Of a stretch of 64,000 nucleotides of DNA, positions 9,017 through 17,775 are shown piece by piece. This DNA comes from Cronobacter condimenti 1330 (lineage in GTDB: Bacteria > Pseudomonadota > Gammaproteobacteria > Enterobacterales > Enterobacteriaceae), in contig NZ_CP012264.1 of assembly GCF_001277255.1 (NCBI RefSeq), positions 2,852,001 to 2,916,000 on the forward strand. Reading direction: 5' to 3'. Made by a program: the position numbers and the translations under genes. The first letter of the stretch is position 1; each line of letters starts with the position of its first letter. Below the pieces are notes generated by a model that made no database searches, was not told the origin of the DNA, and worked only from the letters and a program-made list of their open reading frames with translations.

Positions 9017-10117
9017 ATGGGCGCTTATCTGCTTCGTCGTTTATTGCTGCTGATCCCAACGCTCTGGGCCATCATCACGATTAACTTTTTTATTGTCCAG
9101 ATAGCGCCAGGTGGGCCGGTGGATCAGGCGCTCGCCGCTATTCAGTTTGGTAATGGCGGCGGCGTGCCCGGTGTTCAGGGCGGGGGAATGCAGGGCACGG
9201 GCCGCGCGCAAACGGGTGTGGTCAACGTCAATGAAAACCACTACCGCGGCGCACGCGGGCTGGATCCGGAAGTGGTCGCCGAAATCACCCATCGCTACGG
9301 GTTCGACAAACCACTCCATGAGCGCTACCTGAAAATGCTCTGGGATTATGCACGTTTCGATTTCGGCAACAGTTTATTTCGCAGTGCCTCGGTCATCTCT
9401 CTGATAAAAAACAGCCTGCCGGTGTCGATAACGCTTGGGCTATGGAGCACGCTGATTATTTATCTGGTGTCGATTCCGCTTGGCATTCGCAAGGCGGTGG
9501 CCAGCGGCAGCCGCTTCGATGTCTGGAGCAGCGTGGCGATTATAACCGGCTATGCCGTTCCGTCCTTTCTCTTCGCCATTTTATTGATTGTCGTTTTCGC
9601 AGGCGGCACCTGGCTTGATCTATTCCCGTTGCGCGGCCTGGTTTCAACCAACTTTGATTCGCTGCCGTGGTATCAGAAAATTACCGACTACCTCTGGCAT
9701 ATTACGCTGCCGGTGCTGGCAACGGTCATTGGCGGCTTCGCCACATTGACCATTCTTACCCGTAATACGTTTCTTGATGAAATCCGCAAACAGTATGTGG
9801 TGACCGCACGCGCCAAAGGGCTTGGTGAACAGCAGATCCTCTGGCGTCATGTCTTTCGCAACGCCATGCTACTGGTGATCGCGGGTTTCCCGGCAACGTT
9901 TATCAGCATGTTCTTTACCGGATCGGTGCTGATCGAAGTCATTTTCTCACTGAGCGGCCTTGGGTTGTTGGGCTATGAGGCAACCGTCTCCCGCGATTAC
10001 CCGGTGATGTTCGGCACCCTCTATATTTTTACCCTGGTCGGTCTGCTGCTGAATATTCTGAGCGATATTACCTATACGCTGGTGGACCCACGCATTGATT
10101 TCGAGAGGCGCGAATGA
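9017..10117 (+). CDS. yejB: YejABEF importer, permease YejB
   Basis: A 366-residue inner-membrane permease of the DppB/OppB type. An N-terminal helix (LLLLIPTLWAIITINFFIV) is followed by a glycine-rich periplasmic loop, about residues 45-75 (GNGGGVPGVQGGG), that is longer than in DppB but typical of YejB. The core has the usual five helices and the permease loop with YVVTARAKGLGE (about 256-267), which docks on the ATPase. The stop codon overlaps the yejE start (ATGA), indicating translational coupling. Confidence 0.97.
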   Translation: MGAYLLRRLLLLIPTLWAIITINFFIVQIAPGGPVDQALAAIQFGNGGGVPGVQGGGMQGTGRAQTGVVNVNENHYRGARGLDPEVVAEITHRYGFDKPLHERYLKMLWDYARFDFGNSLFRSASVISLIKNSLPVSITLGLWSTLIIYLVSIPLGIRKAVASGSRFDVWSSVAIITGYAVPSFLFAILLIVVFAGGTWLDLFPLRGLVSTNFDSLPWYQKITDYLWHITLPVLATVIGGFATLTILTRNTFLDEIRKQYVVTARAKGLGEQQILWRHVFRNAMLLVIAGFPATFISMFFTGSVLIEVIFSLSGLGLLGYEATVSRDYPVMFGTLYIFTLVGLLLNILSDITYTLVDPRIDFERRE

Positions 10118-11139
10118 GGGGATTGAAGCCAGTGAACCAGGCGCGCTGGGCGCGGTTTCGCCATAACCGGCGCGGCTACTGGTCGCTGTGGATACTGGCC
10201 ATCATTGTGGTGTTGAGTCTCTTTTCCGAGCTTATCGCCAACGACAAACCGCTGCTGGTGCATTACCAGGACCGCTGGTACTTCCCCTTAGTGACCGACT
10301 ACAGTGAAAGCGACTTCGGCGGCCCGCTCGCCACGCCCGCCGAATATCAGGACCCCTGGCTGCAACAGCGGCTGGAAGACAAAGGCTGGGTGCTCTGGGC
10401 GCCGGTACGCTTTAGCGGCACTGCGATAAATTTTGCTTCGGATAAGCCCTTCCCTGCCCCGCCGTCAGCGCAAAACTGGCTTGGCACCGACGCCAACGGC
10501 GGCGACGTGCTGGCGCGTATCCTCTACGGCACGCGTATTTCACTGCTATTCGGGTTAATGCTGACGATATGCTCAAGCGTTATAGGTATTACTGTCGGCG
10601 CGGTACAGGGCTATTACGGCGGCAGAATCGATCTCTTTGGCCAGCGTTTTATTGAAATCTGGTCCGGCATGCCGACGCTGTTTCTTATCATTATTCTCTC
10701 AAGCGTGGTGCAGCCCAGTTTCTGGTGGCTGCTGCTGATAACGGTGCTGTTTGGCTGGATGACGCTGGTCGGCGTCGTGCGCGCCGAGTTTCTGCGTACG
10801 CGCAACTTTGACTATATCCGCGCCGCCCAGGCGCTGGGCGTCAGCGATCGGGCGATTATCTGGCGTCATATGCTGCCCAATGCGATGGTGGCGACGCTCA
10901 CGTTCCTGCCCTTTATTCTCTGCGGGTCAATTACTGTGCTGACGGAGCTGGATTTCCTGGGCTTCGGGCTGCCGATTGGATCACCGTCGCTTGGCGAGCT
11001 GTTGCTGCAAGGCAAAAATAATCTGGAAGCGCCGTGGCTTGGCCTGACCGCTTTCTTTTCACTGGCGGTCCTGCTGTCGTTGTTAATTTTTATTGGTGAA
11101 GCGGTCCGCGACGCCTTCGACCCCAGTAAGGCTATCTGA
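10114..11139 (+). CDS. yejE: YejABEF importer, permease YejE
   Basis: A 341-residue second permease of the Yej importer, DppC/OppC type. The N-terminal segment VNQARWARFRHNRRGYWSLW is typical. One helix precedes a periplasmic domain of roughly 100 residues, and five further helices carry the docking motif NFDYIRAAQALGVSD. The ATGA overlap with yejB fixes the start. yejF begins one base after its stop codon. Confidence 0.97.
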   Translation: MRGLKPVNQARWARFRHNRRGYWSLWILAIIVVLSLFSELIANDKPLLVHYQDRWYFPLVTDYSESDFGGPLATPAEYQDPWLQQRLEDKGWVLWAPVRFSGTAINFASDKPFPAPPSAQNWLGTDANGGDVLARILYGTRISLLFGLMLTICSSVIGITVGAVQGYYGGRIDLFGQRFIEIWSGMPTLFLIIILSSVVQPSFWWLLLITVLFGWMTLVGVVRAEFLRTRNFDYIRAAQALGVSDRAIIWRHMLPNAMVATLTFLPFILCGSITVLTELDFLGFGLPIGSPSLGELLLQGKNNLEAPWLGLTAFFSLAVLLSLLIFIGEAVRDAFDPSKAI

Positions 11140-11140
11140 T

Positions 11141-12730
11141 ATGGCGCATCCTCTGCTCTCCATCGACAATCTCTCTGTCGCGTTTCGCCAGCAGGGCGTT
11201 GAACGTCAGGTGGTGGATTCTGTATCGCTGGCCATTGAGGCAGGCGAAACCCTGGCGCTCGTGGGTGAATCCGGCTCCGGTAAAAGTGTTACCGCACTCT
11301 CTGTGCTACGCCTGCTCCCTTCCCCGCCCGTGGTCTACCCGCAAGGCGATATCATGTTTCAGGGCCGCTCATTGCTGAATGCCAGCGAGCGTGAGCTGCG
11401 CGCCGTGCGCGGCAACCAGATAGCGATGATTTTTCAGGAGCCGATGGTTTCTTTGAATCCGTTGCACAATATCGAAAAGCAGCTTTACGAAGTCCTTTCG
11501 CTCCATCGCGGCATGCGCCGGGAACCTGCGCGTGCTGAAATAGTGACTTGTCTTGAGCGCGTTGGCATCCGTAATGCGGCGCAGCGGCTGAATGACTTCC
11601 CGCACCAGCTTTCCGGAGGCGAACGCCAGCGCGTGATGATTGCGATGGCGCTGCTTACGCGCCCGGCCCTGCTTATTGCCGATGAGCCGACCACGGCGCT
11701 GGACGTCACGGTCCAGGCACAAATCCTGCAATTGCTGGCGGAGCTTAAGCGCGAGCTCAATATGGGGCTGCTGTTTATTACCCATAACCTGAACATTGTG
11801 AAGCGGCTTGCGGATAATGTGGCGGTTATGCAAAACGGGCGCTGCGTGGAGCAAAACCGCGCCGCGTCGCTCTTCGCCGCCCCGGCGCATGATTACACCC
11901 GTCGTCTTATTAACGCGGAGCCGGACGGCGATCCGGTGCCGCTGCCACCTTCTGCCGCCCCGCTGCTGGAGGTGCGTAATCTGCGTGTCACTTTCGCAAA
12001 GCGACACGGGCTGCTGCGGCGCGTTTCAGGTTATCACCCTGCGTTAAAAGGCTTAAGTTTTACCCTGCGGGCGGGTGAAAGCCTGGGACTGGTAGGCGAA
12101 TCGGGTTCAGGTAAAAGCACCTCCGGGCTTGCGCTGCTGCGCCTCATTGCTTCGGAGGGTGAGATTTACTTTGAGGGGCAGCCGTTGCATCAGCTTAACC
12201 GCCGCGCCCTGTTGCCCCTGCGCCGGCGTATTCAGGTGGTGTTTCAGGACCCGAACTCTTCACTAAATCCGCGTCTTGATGTGCAAAGCATTATTGCCGA
12301 AGGGCTGCGGGTTCATCAGCCGTCGCTGACCGCCTCGCAGCGCGAGGCGCAGGTTATCGAGGCGATGCGTGAAGTGGGACTCGATCCCCACACGCGCCAT
12401 CGCTATCCGGCCGAATTTTCCGGGGGGCAGCGTCAGCGCATCGCGATCGCGCGGGCGCTTATCCTGAAGCCTGAATTGCTTATTCTGGACGAACCCACGT
12501 CATCGCTTGATCGCACCGTACAGGCGCAGATCCTGGCGCTTCTGAAAAAGTTACAGCAGGAACACCAGCTCGCTTATCTGTTTATCAGTCATGATCTACA
12601 GGTTGTGCGTTCGCTGTGTCATCAGGTGGTGGTGTTACGTCAGGGGGAAGTCATTGAGCAGGGCGACTGTCAGACGATTTTCGCCGCCCCGCGTGAGGCG
12701 TATACGCGCGAGCTGTTAACGCTGCGCTAA
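11141..12730 (+). CDS. yejF: YejABEF importer, tandem ATPase YejF
   Basis: A 529-residue cytoplasmic ATPase with two fused ABC domains, energising the YejBE permease. Domain 1 has Walker A GESGSGKS, signature LSGGERQR and Walker B LLIADEPT. Domain 2 (from about residue 275) has GESGSGKST, FSGGQRQR and LLILDEPTSSLD. Both halves carry the C-terminal oligopeptide-transporter extension. The ATG at 11141 follows yejE directly and gives the same length as E. coli YejF (529). The gene converges on yejG with a three-base gap. Confidence 0.97.
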   Translation: MAHPLLSIDNLSVAFRQQGVERQVVDSVSLAIEAGETLALVGESGSGKSVTALSVLRLLPSPPVVYPQGDIMFQGRSLLNASERELRAVRGNQIAMIFQEPMVSLNPLHNIEKQLYEVLSLHRGMRREPARAEIVTCLERVGIRNAAQRLNDFPHQLSGGERQRVMIAMALLTRPALLIADEPTTALDVTVQAQILQLLAELKRELNMGLLFITHNLNIVKRLADNVAVMQNGRCVEQNRAASLFAAPAHDYTRRLINAEPDGDPVPLPPSAAPLLEVRNLRVTFAKRHGLLRRVSGYHPALKGLSFTLRAGESLGLVGESGSGKSTSGLALLRLIASEGEIYFEGQPLHQLNRRALLPLRRRIQVVFQDPNSSLNPRLDVQSIIAEGLRVHQPSLTASQREAQVIEAMREVGLDPHTRHRYPAEFSGGQRQRIAIARALILKPELLILDEPTSSLDRTVQAQILALLKKLQQEHQLAYLFISHDLQVVRSLCHQVVVLRQGEVIEQGDCQTIFAAPREAYTRELLTLR

Positions 12731-12733
12731 CGT

Positions 12734-13078
12734 TCAGAAAGGGTTCTGGCCAGAAAACGGCTCAGCGATGGCTACGCCAAAATTTTTGAGCCGACAGGTC
12801 GCCGCGAACTCGTCCTGATGGTTCACAAACAAGCACGGCTCGCCTTCGCACTCCAGCACAGAACAATCCACTGAGATATCGCTCAGGGCCTGGCTTAGCT
12901 TCTGCATTACCGGCCAGGCTTTTTCACCGTCCGGGCTCAGGAGGCGCAGACCCACCAGGCAGTTATCGCACTGCTGTCCGGCATGCGGAATCGGTTCAAC
13001 TTTTGAACCGGCAAAACCCGTACTCCACCGATAGCTCTGCGGCAAACGATGAACGATTGAGAGTTGTAGCGTATTCAA
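12734..13078 (-). CDS. yejG: Conserved protein YejG
   Basis: A 114-residue small cytoplasmic protein, conserved in enterobacteria and of unclear biochemical function. The segments LQLSIVHRLPQ, GFAGSKVEPIP, LLSPDGEKAW, VLECEGEPCLFVN and DEFAATCRLKNFGVAIAEPF match E. coli YejG almost end to end. The TTG at 13078 is preferred because it gives the E. coli length and has GGGGA about six bases upstream; an ATG at 13114 would add 12 unrelated residues. It runs convergent to yejF. Confidence 0.88.
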   Translation of the reverse strand: MNTLQLSIVHRLPQSYRWSTGFAGSKVEPIPHAGQQCDNCLVGLRLLSPDGEKAWPVMQKLSQALSDISVDCSVLECEGEPCLFVNHQDEFAATCRLKNFGVAIAEPFSGQNPF

Positions 13079-13410
13079 GATAGTGTCCCCGGAAACATAA
13101 ATTTTACAAGTCATTCACACAAACAATAACACAAGTTGACAAAAAGTGATCATGTCAACAAAGAAAACGGTTTCATTGCGTGCCAGAGCAGGTTATTTAC
13201 TCACCAGCGAGGCGGTTATTTTGTGCGTTGGCTCGCATTTTGGCGCTATATGTACTCTGTTCTGCGTTCAGACACAACCTTTTTTAATACAAGGCTGTGA
13301 CTTTTTACACGCTTTACTTTTACATTCGCGAAACAAATAAGCGTGTAACGCGCGCTGTAGTGATACGGCCAGAGGCAGACGATAAGGGGGTAAAAATTAC
13401 CCCCAAAGGA
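13079..13410. other. yejG-bcr interval with two inverted repeats, no supported gene
   Basis: A 332-base gap. A 7-bp inverted repeat GTTGACA...TGTCAAC (13135-13159) lies 57 bases upstream of yejG and could be an operator. A 10-bp perfect inverted repeat TTACACGCTT...AAGCGTGTAA (13305-13348, 24-base loop) lies nearer bcr. The 64-residue ORF at 13146-13340 has no family features or ribosome site and is not called. Confidence 0.5.
13386..13404 (-). terminator. Hairpin after bcr
   Basis: GGGGGTAA-AAA-TTACCCCC lies six bases past the bcr stop on the minus strand. The U-run is in the loop rather than after the stem, so it is an imperfect terminator. Confidence 0.4.
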
Positions 13411-14607
13411 TTACGCCGGACGGCGGCGAGGACGACTGGCGTAGAAATAGAAGAGGATCGAGCAGGTGGCGCAGAAGAAAATAGAAAGCAGCATGGGCCA
13501 GGCGGAGTTAAACGTCGCCATCGACAGCAGCGCGCCCATGATAGCCCCAATGCCGAAGCGGAATGTCCCGGCAAGCGACGACGCGGTGCCCGCCATGTGC
13601 GGAAACTCATCGAGAATGACCGCCATCGCGTTCGAGGCGACCAGCGAGACACACCCCACAAAGACGGCGATGCCCAACACCAGCGCCCAGAAGCCAACGC
13701 CAAATTGCGCGCTGACCACCAGCCACACCGCCATCACGAACTGAATAAACAGCCCTGCGCGGAACATCTTCAGCGCCCCGATGCGACGTACAAAGCGGCT
13801 GTTAATAATCGTCATCATGAACAGGAACACGATATTCAGCGCAAAGTAGTAGCCGAAGTGCTGGGGCGACACATGGTTTAGCTCAATATAAACAAACGGC
13901 CCGGCGCTTAAGAACGAGAACATGCCCGCGAAACTAAAACCGCTCGCCAGCATATAGCTCAGCACGCGCTTGTGGCGAAACAGGGTTGCGAAGTTGCCAA
14001 GCGTGGTGCGAATGTGAAATTTCTGGCGGCGTTCTACCGGCAGCGTTTCGCGAATCAGAAAGAAAATCATCGCGCAGGCCAGCAGTGCAAGGACCGCCAG
14101 GATCCAGAAGATAACGTGCCAGTTAAACCAGACGAGCACTGCCCCACCTGCGATTGGCGCAAGTAACGGCGCGATAGTCGTCACCAGCATCACGAAGGAC
14201 ATCATGCGCGAGAACTCTTCCTTCGGGTAGATATCGCGCATCAGGGCGTTGATGACTACGCTTGCCGCCGCCGCAGAAAGCCCGTGCAGGAGACGCATAT
14301 AAATGAGCTGATCGATGGTTTGCGCCAGCGCGCATGCGATGGCGGCCACCGCGAAAATCAGCGTCCCGCCAAGAATAACCGGCTTGCGCCCCAGACTGTC
14401 CGCCATCGGGCCATAAAAAAGCTGCCCGATAGCAAAGCCCAGAATGTAGGTGCTGAGCGTCATCTGCGCGCTGCCCGCTTCGACGCCAAACTCGCTTGCG
14501 ATAACCGGCAGCGCCGGCAGGTACATATCGATAGAGAGCGGCATCAGCATGGCCAGCAGGCCAAGAATAAACACAATACCCAGTGAAGAATTCTGCCTGG
14601 TGGTCAC
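13411..14607 (-). CDS. bcr: Bcr/CflA family multidrug efflux MFS transporter
   Basis: A 398-residue inner-membrane 12-helix proton antiporter; E. coli Bcr exports bicyclomycin, sulfonamides and cysteine. The N-terminus MTTRQNSS and the segments SIDMYLPALP, GPMADSLGRKP (MFS signature between helices 2 and 3), MRDIYPKEEFSRMMSFVMLV and DEFPHMAGTASSLAGTFRFG match Bcr. The start is a GTG with AGGAG seven bases upstream. It begins 15 bases after rsuA on the same strand, the rsuA-bcr order seen in E. coli, so the two are probably cotranscribed. Confidence 0.96.
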   Translation of the reverse strand: MTTRQNSSLGIVFILGLLAMLMPLSIDMYLPALPVIASEFGVEAGSAQMTLSTYILGFAIGQLFYGPMADSLGRKPVILGGTLIFAVAAIACALAQTIDQLIYMRLLHGLSAAAASVVINALMRDIYPKEEFSRMMSFVMLVTTIAPLLAPIAGGAVLVWFNWHVIFWILAVLALLACAMIFFLIRETLPVERRQKFHIRTTLGNFATLFRHKRVLSYMLASGFSFAGMFSFLSAGPFVYIELNHVSPQHFGYYFALNIVFLFMMTIINSRFVRRIGALKMFRAGLFIQFVMAVWLVVSAQFGVGFWALVLGIAVFVGCVSLVASNAMAVILDEFPHMAGTASSLAGTFRFGIGAIMGALLSMATFNSAWPMLLSIFFCATCSILFYFYASRPRRRPA

Positions 14608-14622
14608 AATAAGCTCCTGAAA

Positions 14623-15330
14623 TTAGCGTGACGGCATGCCAACGCTGGCAATTTCGTCTTCGGTTAACGGGCGGTATTCGCCAGGTGCAAGCTCAGGATC
14701 CAGTTCAATACCCCCGATGCGCTCGCGATGCAGGCCGACCACATGGTTACCCACCGCTGCAAACATGCGCTTCACCTGATGATAGCGCCCTTCACTGATA
14801 GTCAGGCGTACTTCCGTTGGGGTGATCAACTCAAGCTGCGCTGGTTTGGTGAGATCTTTTTCGTTATGCAGCTGTATGCCTTTTTCGAACAGCGCTGCGG
14901 TGTCGTCCGCGACTGGCGATTCCAGCGTCACAAGATAGGTTTTTTCACAGTGGTGGCGCGGCGAGGTGATACGGTGCGACCACTGACCATCGTCGGTCAT
15001 CAGCACCAGTCCGGTGGTGTCGATATCAAGACGCCCTGCCGCATGCAGCTTATGCGCGACCGGTTCGTCAAGAAAATAGAGTACCGTCGGATGATCCGGA
15101 TCGTCAGTGGAGCAGACATAGCCCTGCGGTTTATTGAGCATAAAATAGCGCGGGCCGTTCTGCTGAGTCAGCGGATTGCCGTCATACTCAACCTCGTGGT
15201 CCGCCAGCAGTTTAAAAGCACTGTCTCTTACAATGTCGCCATTCACGGTTACCCGGCTGGCGCGAATCTCACGGGAAGCAATAGCGCGGCTGACGCCAAG
15301 CTGCTGGGCGATAAATTTATCAAGTCGCAT
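14623..15330 (-). CDS. rsuA: 16S rRNA pseudouridine(516) synthase RsuA
   Basis: A 235-residue enzyme that isomerises U516 of 16S rRNA. An N-terminal S4 RNA-binding domain (MRLDKFIAQQLGVSRA onwards) precedes the pseudouridine synthase core with the catalytic motif GRLDIDTTGLVL (catalytic Asp in RLD), and the conserved ISEGRYHQVKRMF. The ATG at 15330 aligns with E. coli RsuA; a longer in-frame ORF would add 21 residues without family similarity. Divergent from radD, upstream of bcr. Confidence 0.96.
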   Translation of the reverse strand: MRLDKFIAQQLGVSRAIASREIRASRVTVNGDIVRDSAFKLLADHEVEYDGNPLTQQNGPRYFMLNKPQGYVCSTDDPDHPTVLYFLDEPVAHKLHAAGRLDIDTTGLVLMTDDGQWSHRITSPRHHCEKTYLVTLESPVADDTAALFEKGIQLHNEKDLTKPAQLELITPTEVRLTISEGRYHQVKRMFAAVGNHVVGLHRERIGGIELDPELAPGEYRPLTEDEIASVGMPSR

Positions 15331-15499
15331 TACGTTTATAAGCCTGTTGTTGGTGCAGTTCCGACGCGGGGCGGGCAAAGCGCCCGTCAACATTCATGAA
15401 GCGGAATCAGAGCGGTCAGTATAACGGGCAATGGCCCGCTCACAAGATGAAATTGATTCGTGGCATAATATTAGCGTGATCCTTATTTCTGGCAGGCCC

Positions 15500-17260
15500 A
15501 TGTCTTTTACTCTACGTCCCTATCAGCGTGAAGCGGTGGATGCCACCCTGAATCATTTCCGCCGCCACGATGCGCCTGCGGCAATCGTCCTGCCGACCGG
15601 TGCCGGCAAAAGTCTGGTTATCGCCGAGCTCGCACGGCTTGCGCGCGGCCGCGTCCTGGTGCTTGCCCACGTTAAAGAGCTGGTCGCGCAAAACCATGCC
15701 AAATATCTGGCGCTGGGGCTTGAGGCCGATATCTACGCCGCGGGGCTTGCGCGTAAAGAGAGCCACGGCAAAGTGGTGTTCGGCAGCGTGCAGTCGGTGG
15801 CGCGCAACCTGGACCATTTTCAGGGCGAATTTTCGCTGGTGATTGTCGATGAGTGCCATCGCATCAGCGATGACGACGACAGTCAGTATCAGCAAATCCT
15901 TACGCATCTGCGCAAACAAAACCCGCGCCTGCGGCTGCTGGGGCTGACCGCCACGCCATTTCGCCTCGGCAAAGGCTGGATTTACCAGTTCCACTACCAC
16001 GGCATGGTGCGCGGCGACGAGAAGGCGCTCTTTCGCGACTGCATCTATGAGCTTCCGCTGCGCTACATGATTAAACACGGCTACCTGACGCCGCCGGAAC
16101 GCCTCGATATGCCGGTGGTGCAATATGACTTCAGCCGTCTCCAGGCCCAGAGCAACGGGCTATTCAGCGAGACTGACCTCAACCGCGAGCTGAAACAACA
16201 GCGGCGCATCACGCCGCATATCGTCAGCCAGATAGTGGAGTTTGCCGCCGACCGCCGCGGCGTCATGATTTTCGCCGCGACCGTCGAGCACGCAAGGGAA
16301 ATTACCGGTCTGCTGCCGGCAGGCGAAGCCGCGCTCATTACCGGTGAGACGCCAGGGCGCGAGCGCGACGCCATTATCGACGCGTTCAAAGCCCAGCAAC
16401 TGCGCTTTCTGGTGAACGTGGCGGTACTCACCACCGGCTTTGACGCCCCCCACGTGGATTTAATCGCGATCCTGCGCCCAACGGAATCCGTCAGCCTGTA
16501 TCAGCAGATTGTCGGGCGCGGGCTGCGGCTGTCGCCCGGTAAAACGGATTGTTTGGTCCTGGATTATGCCGGCAACCCGCACGATCTCTACGCACCGGAA
16601 GTGGGCGCACCGAAGGGGAAAAGCGACAATGTGCCGGTGCAGGTTTTCTGCCCCGCCTGCGGTTTCGCCAATACCTTCTGGGGCAAAACCACCGCCGACG
16701 GCACGCTGATTGAGCATTTTGGCCGCCGCTGTCAGGGCTGGTTTGAGGATGACGACGGCCACCGCGAACAGTGCGATTACCGTTTCCGCTTCAAAAACTG
16801 CCCGCACTGCAACGCGGAAAATGATATCGCCGCCCGGCGCTGCCGTGGATGCAACGAGATCCTGGTCGATCCGGACGATATGCTGAAAGCGGCGCTGAAG
16901 CTCAAAGATTCGCTGGTATTACGCTGTGGCGGGATGCAGTTACAACCGGGCGCCGATGAGAAAGGCGAATGGCTCAAGGTCACGTATTATGACGAAGACG
17001 GCGCGGACGTTAGCGAGCGTTTCCGCCTGCACACCCCCGCGCAGCGCACCGCGTTTGAACAGCTGTTTATCCGCCCGCATACGCGCACGCCGGGTGTGCC
17101 GCTGCGCTGGATAACTGTCAATGATATCGTGGCGCAACAGGCGCTCTTGCGTCACCCGGATTTCGTGGTCGCGCGCCTGAAAGGCCAGTACTGGCAGGTG
17201 CGTGAAAAAGTATTCGACTATAACGGCCGCTTCCGTCGCGCCAATGAATTACGCGGTTAG
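15500..17260 (+). CDS. radD: DEAD/DEAH-type helicase RadD (YejH), DNA repair
   Basis: A 586-residue SF2 helicase-like ATPase. E. coli RadD supports recombinational repair and double-strand break survival, stimulates RecA strand exchange and binds SSB. Motif I LPTGAGKS (about 35-42), motif II VDECHRI, motif III LTATPF and motif VI QIVGRGLR are intact. The C-terminal half carries zinc-finger-like cysteine clusters (CPACGF, and CPHCN...CRGC). The ATG at 15500 gives exactly the E. coli length; an earlier in-frame start would add 23 unsupported residues. Confidence 0.95.
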   Translation: MSFTLRPYQREAVDATLNHFRRHDAPAAIVLPTGAGKSLVIAELARLARGRVLVLAHVKELVAQNHAKYLALGLEADIYAAGLARKESHGKVVFGSVQSVARNLDHFQGEFSLVIVDECHRISDDDDSQYQQILTHLRKQNPRLRLLGLTATPFRLGKGWIYQFHYHGMVRGDEKALFRDCIYELPLRYMIKHGYLTPPERLDMPVVQYDFSRLQAQSNGLFSETDLNRELKQQRRITPHIVSQIVEFAADRRGVMIFAATVEHAREITGLLPAGEAALITGETPGRERDAIIDAFKAQQLRFLVNVAVLTTGFDAPHVDLIAILRPTESVSLYQQIVGRGLRLSPGKTDCLVLDYAGNPHDLYAPEVGAPKGKSDNVPVQVFCPACGFANTFWGKTTADGTLIEHFGRRCQGWFEDDDGHREQCDYRFRFKNCPHCNAENDIAARRCRGCNEILVDPDDMLKAALKLKDSLVLRCGGMQLQPGADEKGEWLKVTYYDEDGADVSERFRLHTPAQRTAFEQLFIRPHTRTPGVPLRWITVNDIVAQQALLRHPDFVVARLKGQYWQVREKVFDYNGRFRRANELRG

Positions 17261-17272
17261 CGGCAGTTTTCA

Positions 17273-17301
17273 TTGCCCGTGCGCGCTCAAATGGCTATAA
17301 T
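17273..17301 (+). promoter_or_regulatory. rplY sigma-70 promoter
   Basis: TTGCCC (17273-17278), a 17-bp spacer and a perfect TATAAT (17296-17301) lie about 85 bases upstream of the rplY start. This is the best sigma-70 promoter match in the region. Confidence 0.75.
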
Positions 17302-17307
17302 GCCGCC

Positions 17308-17386
17308 CGCTTTTGCATCCGCAAAGCCAGTCATTCGCCTGTTGCTGGGTCGCCTGTAACAGGCTTCTTTATTAAGAGAGATGTCA
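17308..17386 (+). promoter_or_regulatory. rplY 5' leader, candidate L25 autoregulatory element
   Basis: The roughly 80-base leader contains a hairpin with arms CCTGTT/AACAGG (17338-17363) shortly before the AAGAGAG ribosome site. In E. coli L25 represses its own translation through a conserved rplY leader. Equivalence here is inferred from position and structure. Confidence 0.5.
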
Positions 17387-17671
17387 ATGTTTACTATTAA
17401 CGCTGAAGTACGTAAAGAGCAGGGTAAGGGTGCGAGCCGCCGCCTGCGTCACGCCAACAAGTTCCCGGCTATCATCTACGGTGGCACCGAAGCTCCGGTT
17501 GCAATCGAACTGGATCACGACAAGCTGATGAACATGCAGGCAAAACCGGAGTTCTACAGCGAAGTGCTGACTCTGGCTATCGATGGCAAAGAAGTTAAAG
17601 TAAAAGTTCAGGCTGTACAGCGTCACCCGTACAAACCGAAACTGCAGCACATCGACTTCGTTCGCGCGTAA
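17387..17671 (+). CDS. rplY: 50S ribosomal protein L25
   Basis: A 94-residue 5S rRNA-binding ribosomal protein, short (non-CTC) form. MFTINAEVRKEQGKGASRRL, FPAIIYGG, ELDHDKLMNMQAK and VQRHPYKPKLQHIDFVRA are nearly identical to E. coli L25. The ATG at 17387, seven bases after AAGAGAG, gives the 94-residue form; an ATG at 17381 would add two residues and overlap the spacer. Monocistronic between its promoter and a strong terminator. Confidence 0.98.
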   Translation: MFTINAEVRKEQGKGASRRLRHANKFPAIIYGGTEAPVAIELDHDKLMNMQAKPEFYSEVLTLAIDGKEVKVKVQAVQRHPYKPKLQHIDFVRA

Positions 17672-17683
17672 TTGCGATGAAGG

Positions 17684-17714
17684 AAAAAACGCCGCGCTAA
17701 GCGGCGTTTTTTTT
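17684..17714 (+). terminator. Terminator after rplY
   Basis: AAAAAACGCCGC-GCTAA-GCGGCGTTTTTTTT: a strong stem followed by eight T residues. Confidence 0.93.
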
Positions 17715-17732
17715 GCCTGTCATTCAGGCTCA

Positions 17733-17763
17733 AAAAAATAAGGGCGGATATTCCGCCCTTTTT
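17733..17763 (-). terminator. Terminator after yejK
   Basis: The stem AAGGGCGG-AATAT-CCGCCCTT on the minus strand is followed by ATTTTTTT. It lies between the convergent rplY and yejK and can work in both directions. Confidence 0.85.
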
Positions 17764-17775
17764 CGCATCTAACGC

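Noticed and set aside
13297..13881. 194-codon ORF running into the 3' part of bcr
   Set aside because: Low-complexity His/Arg/Glu-rich antisense translation of a membrane protein gene.
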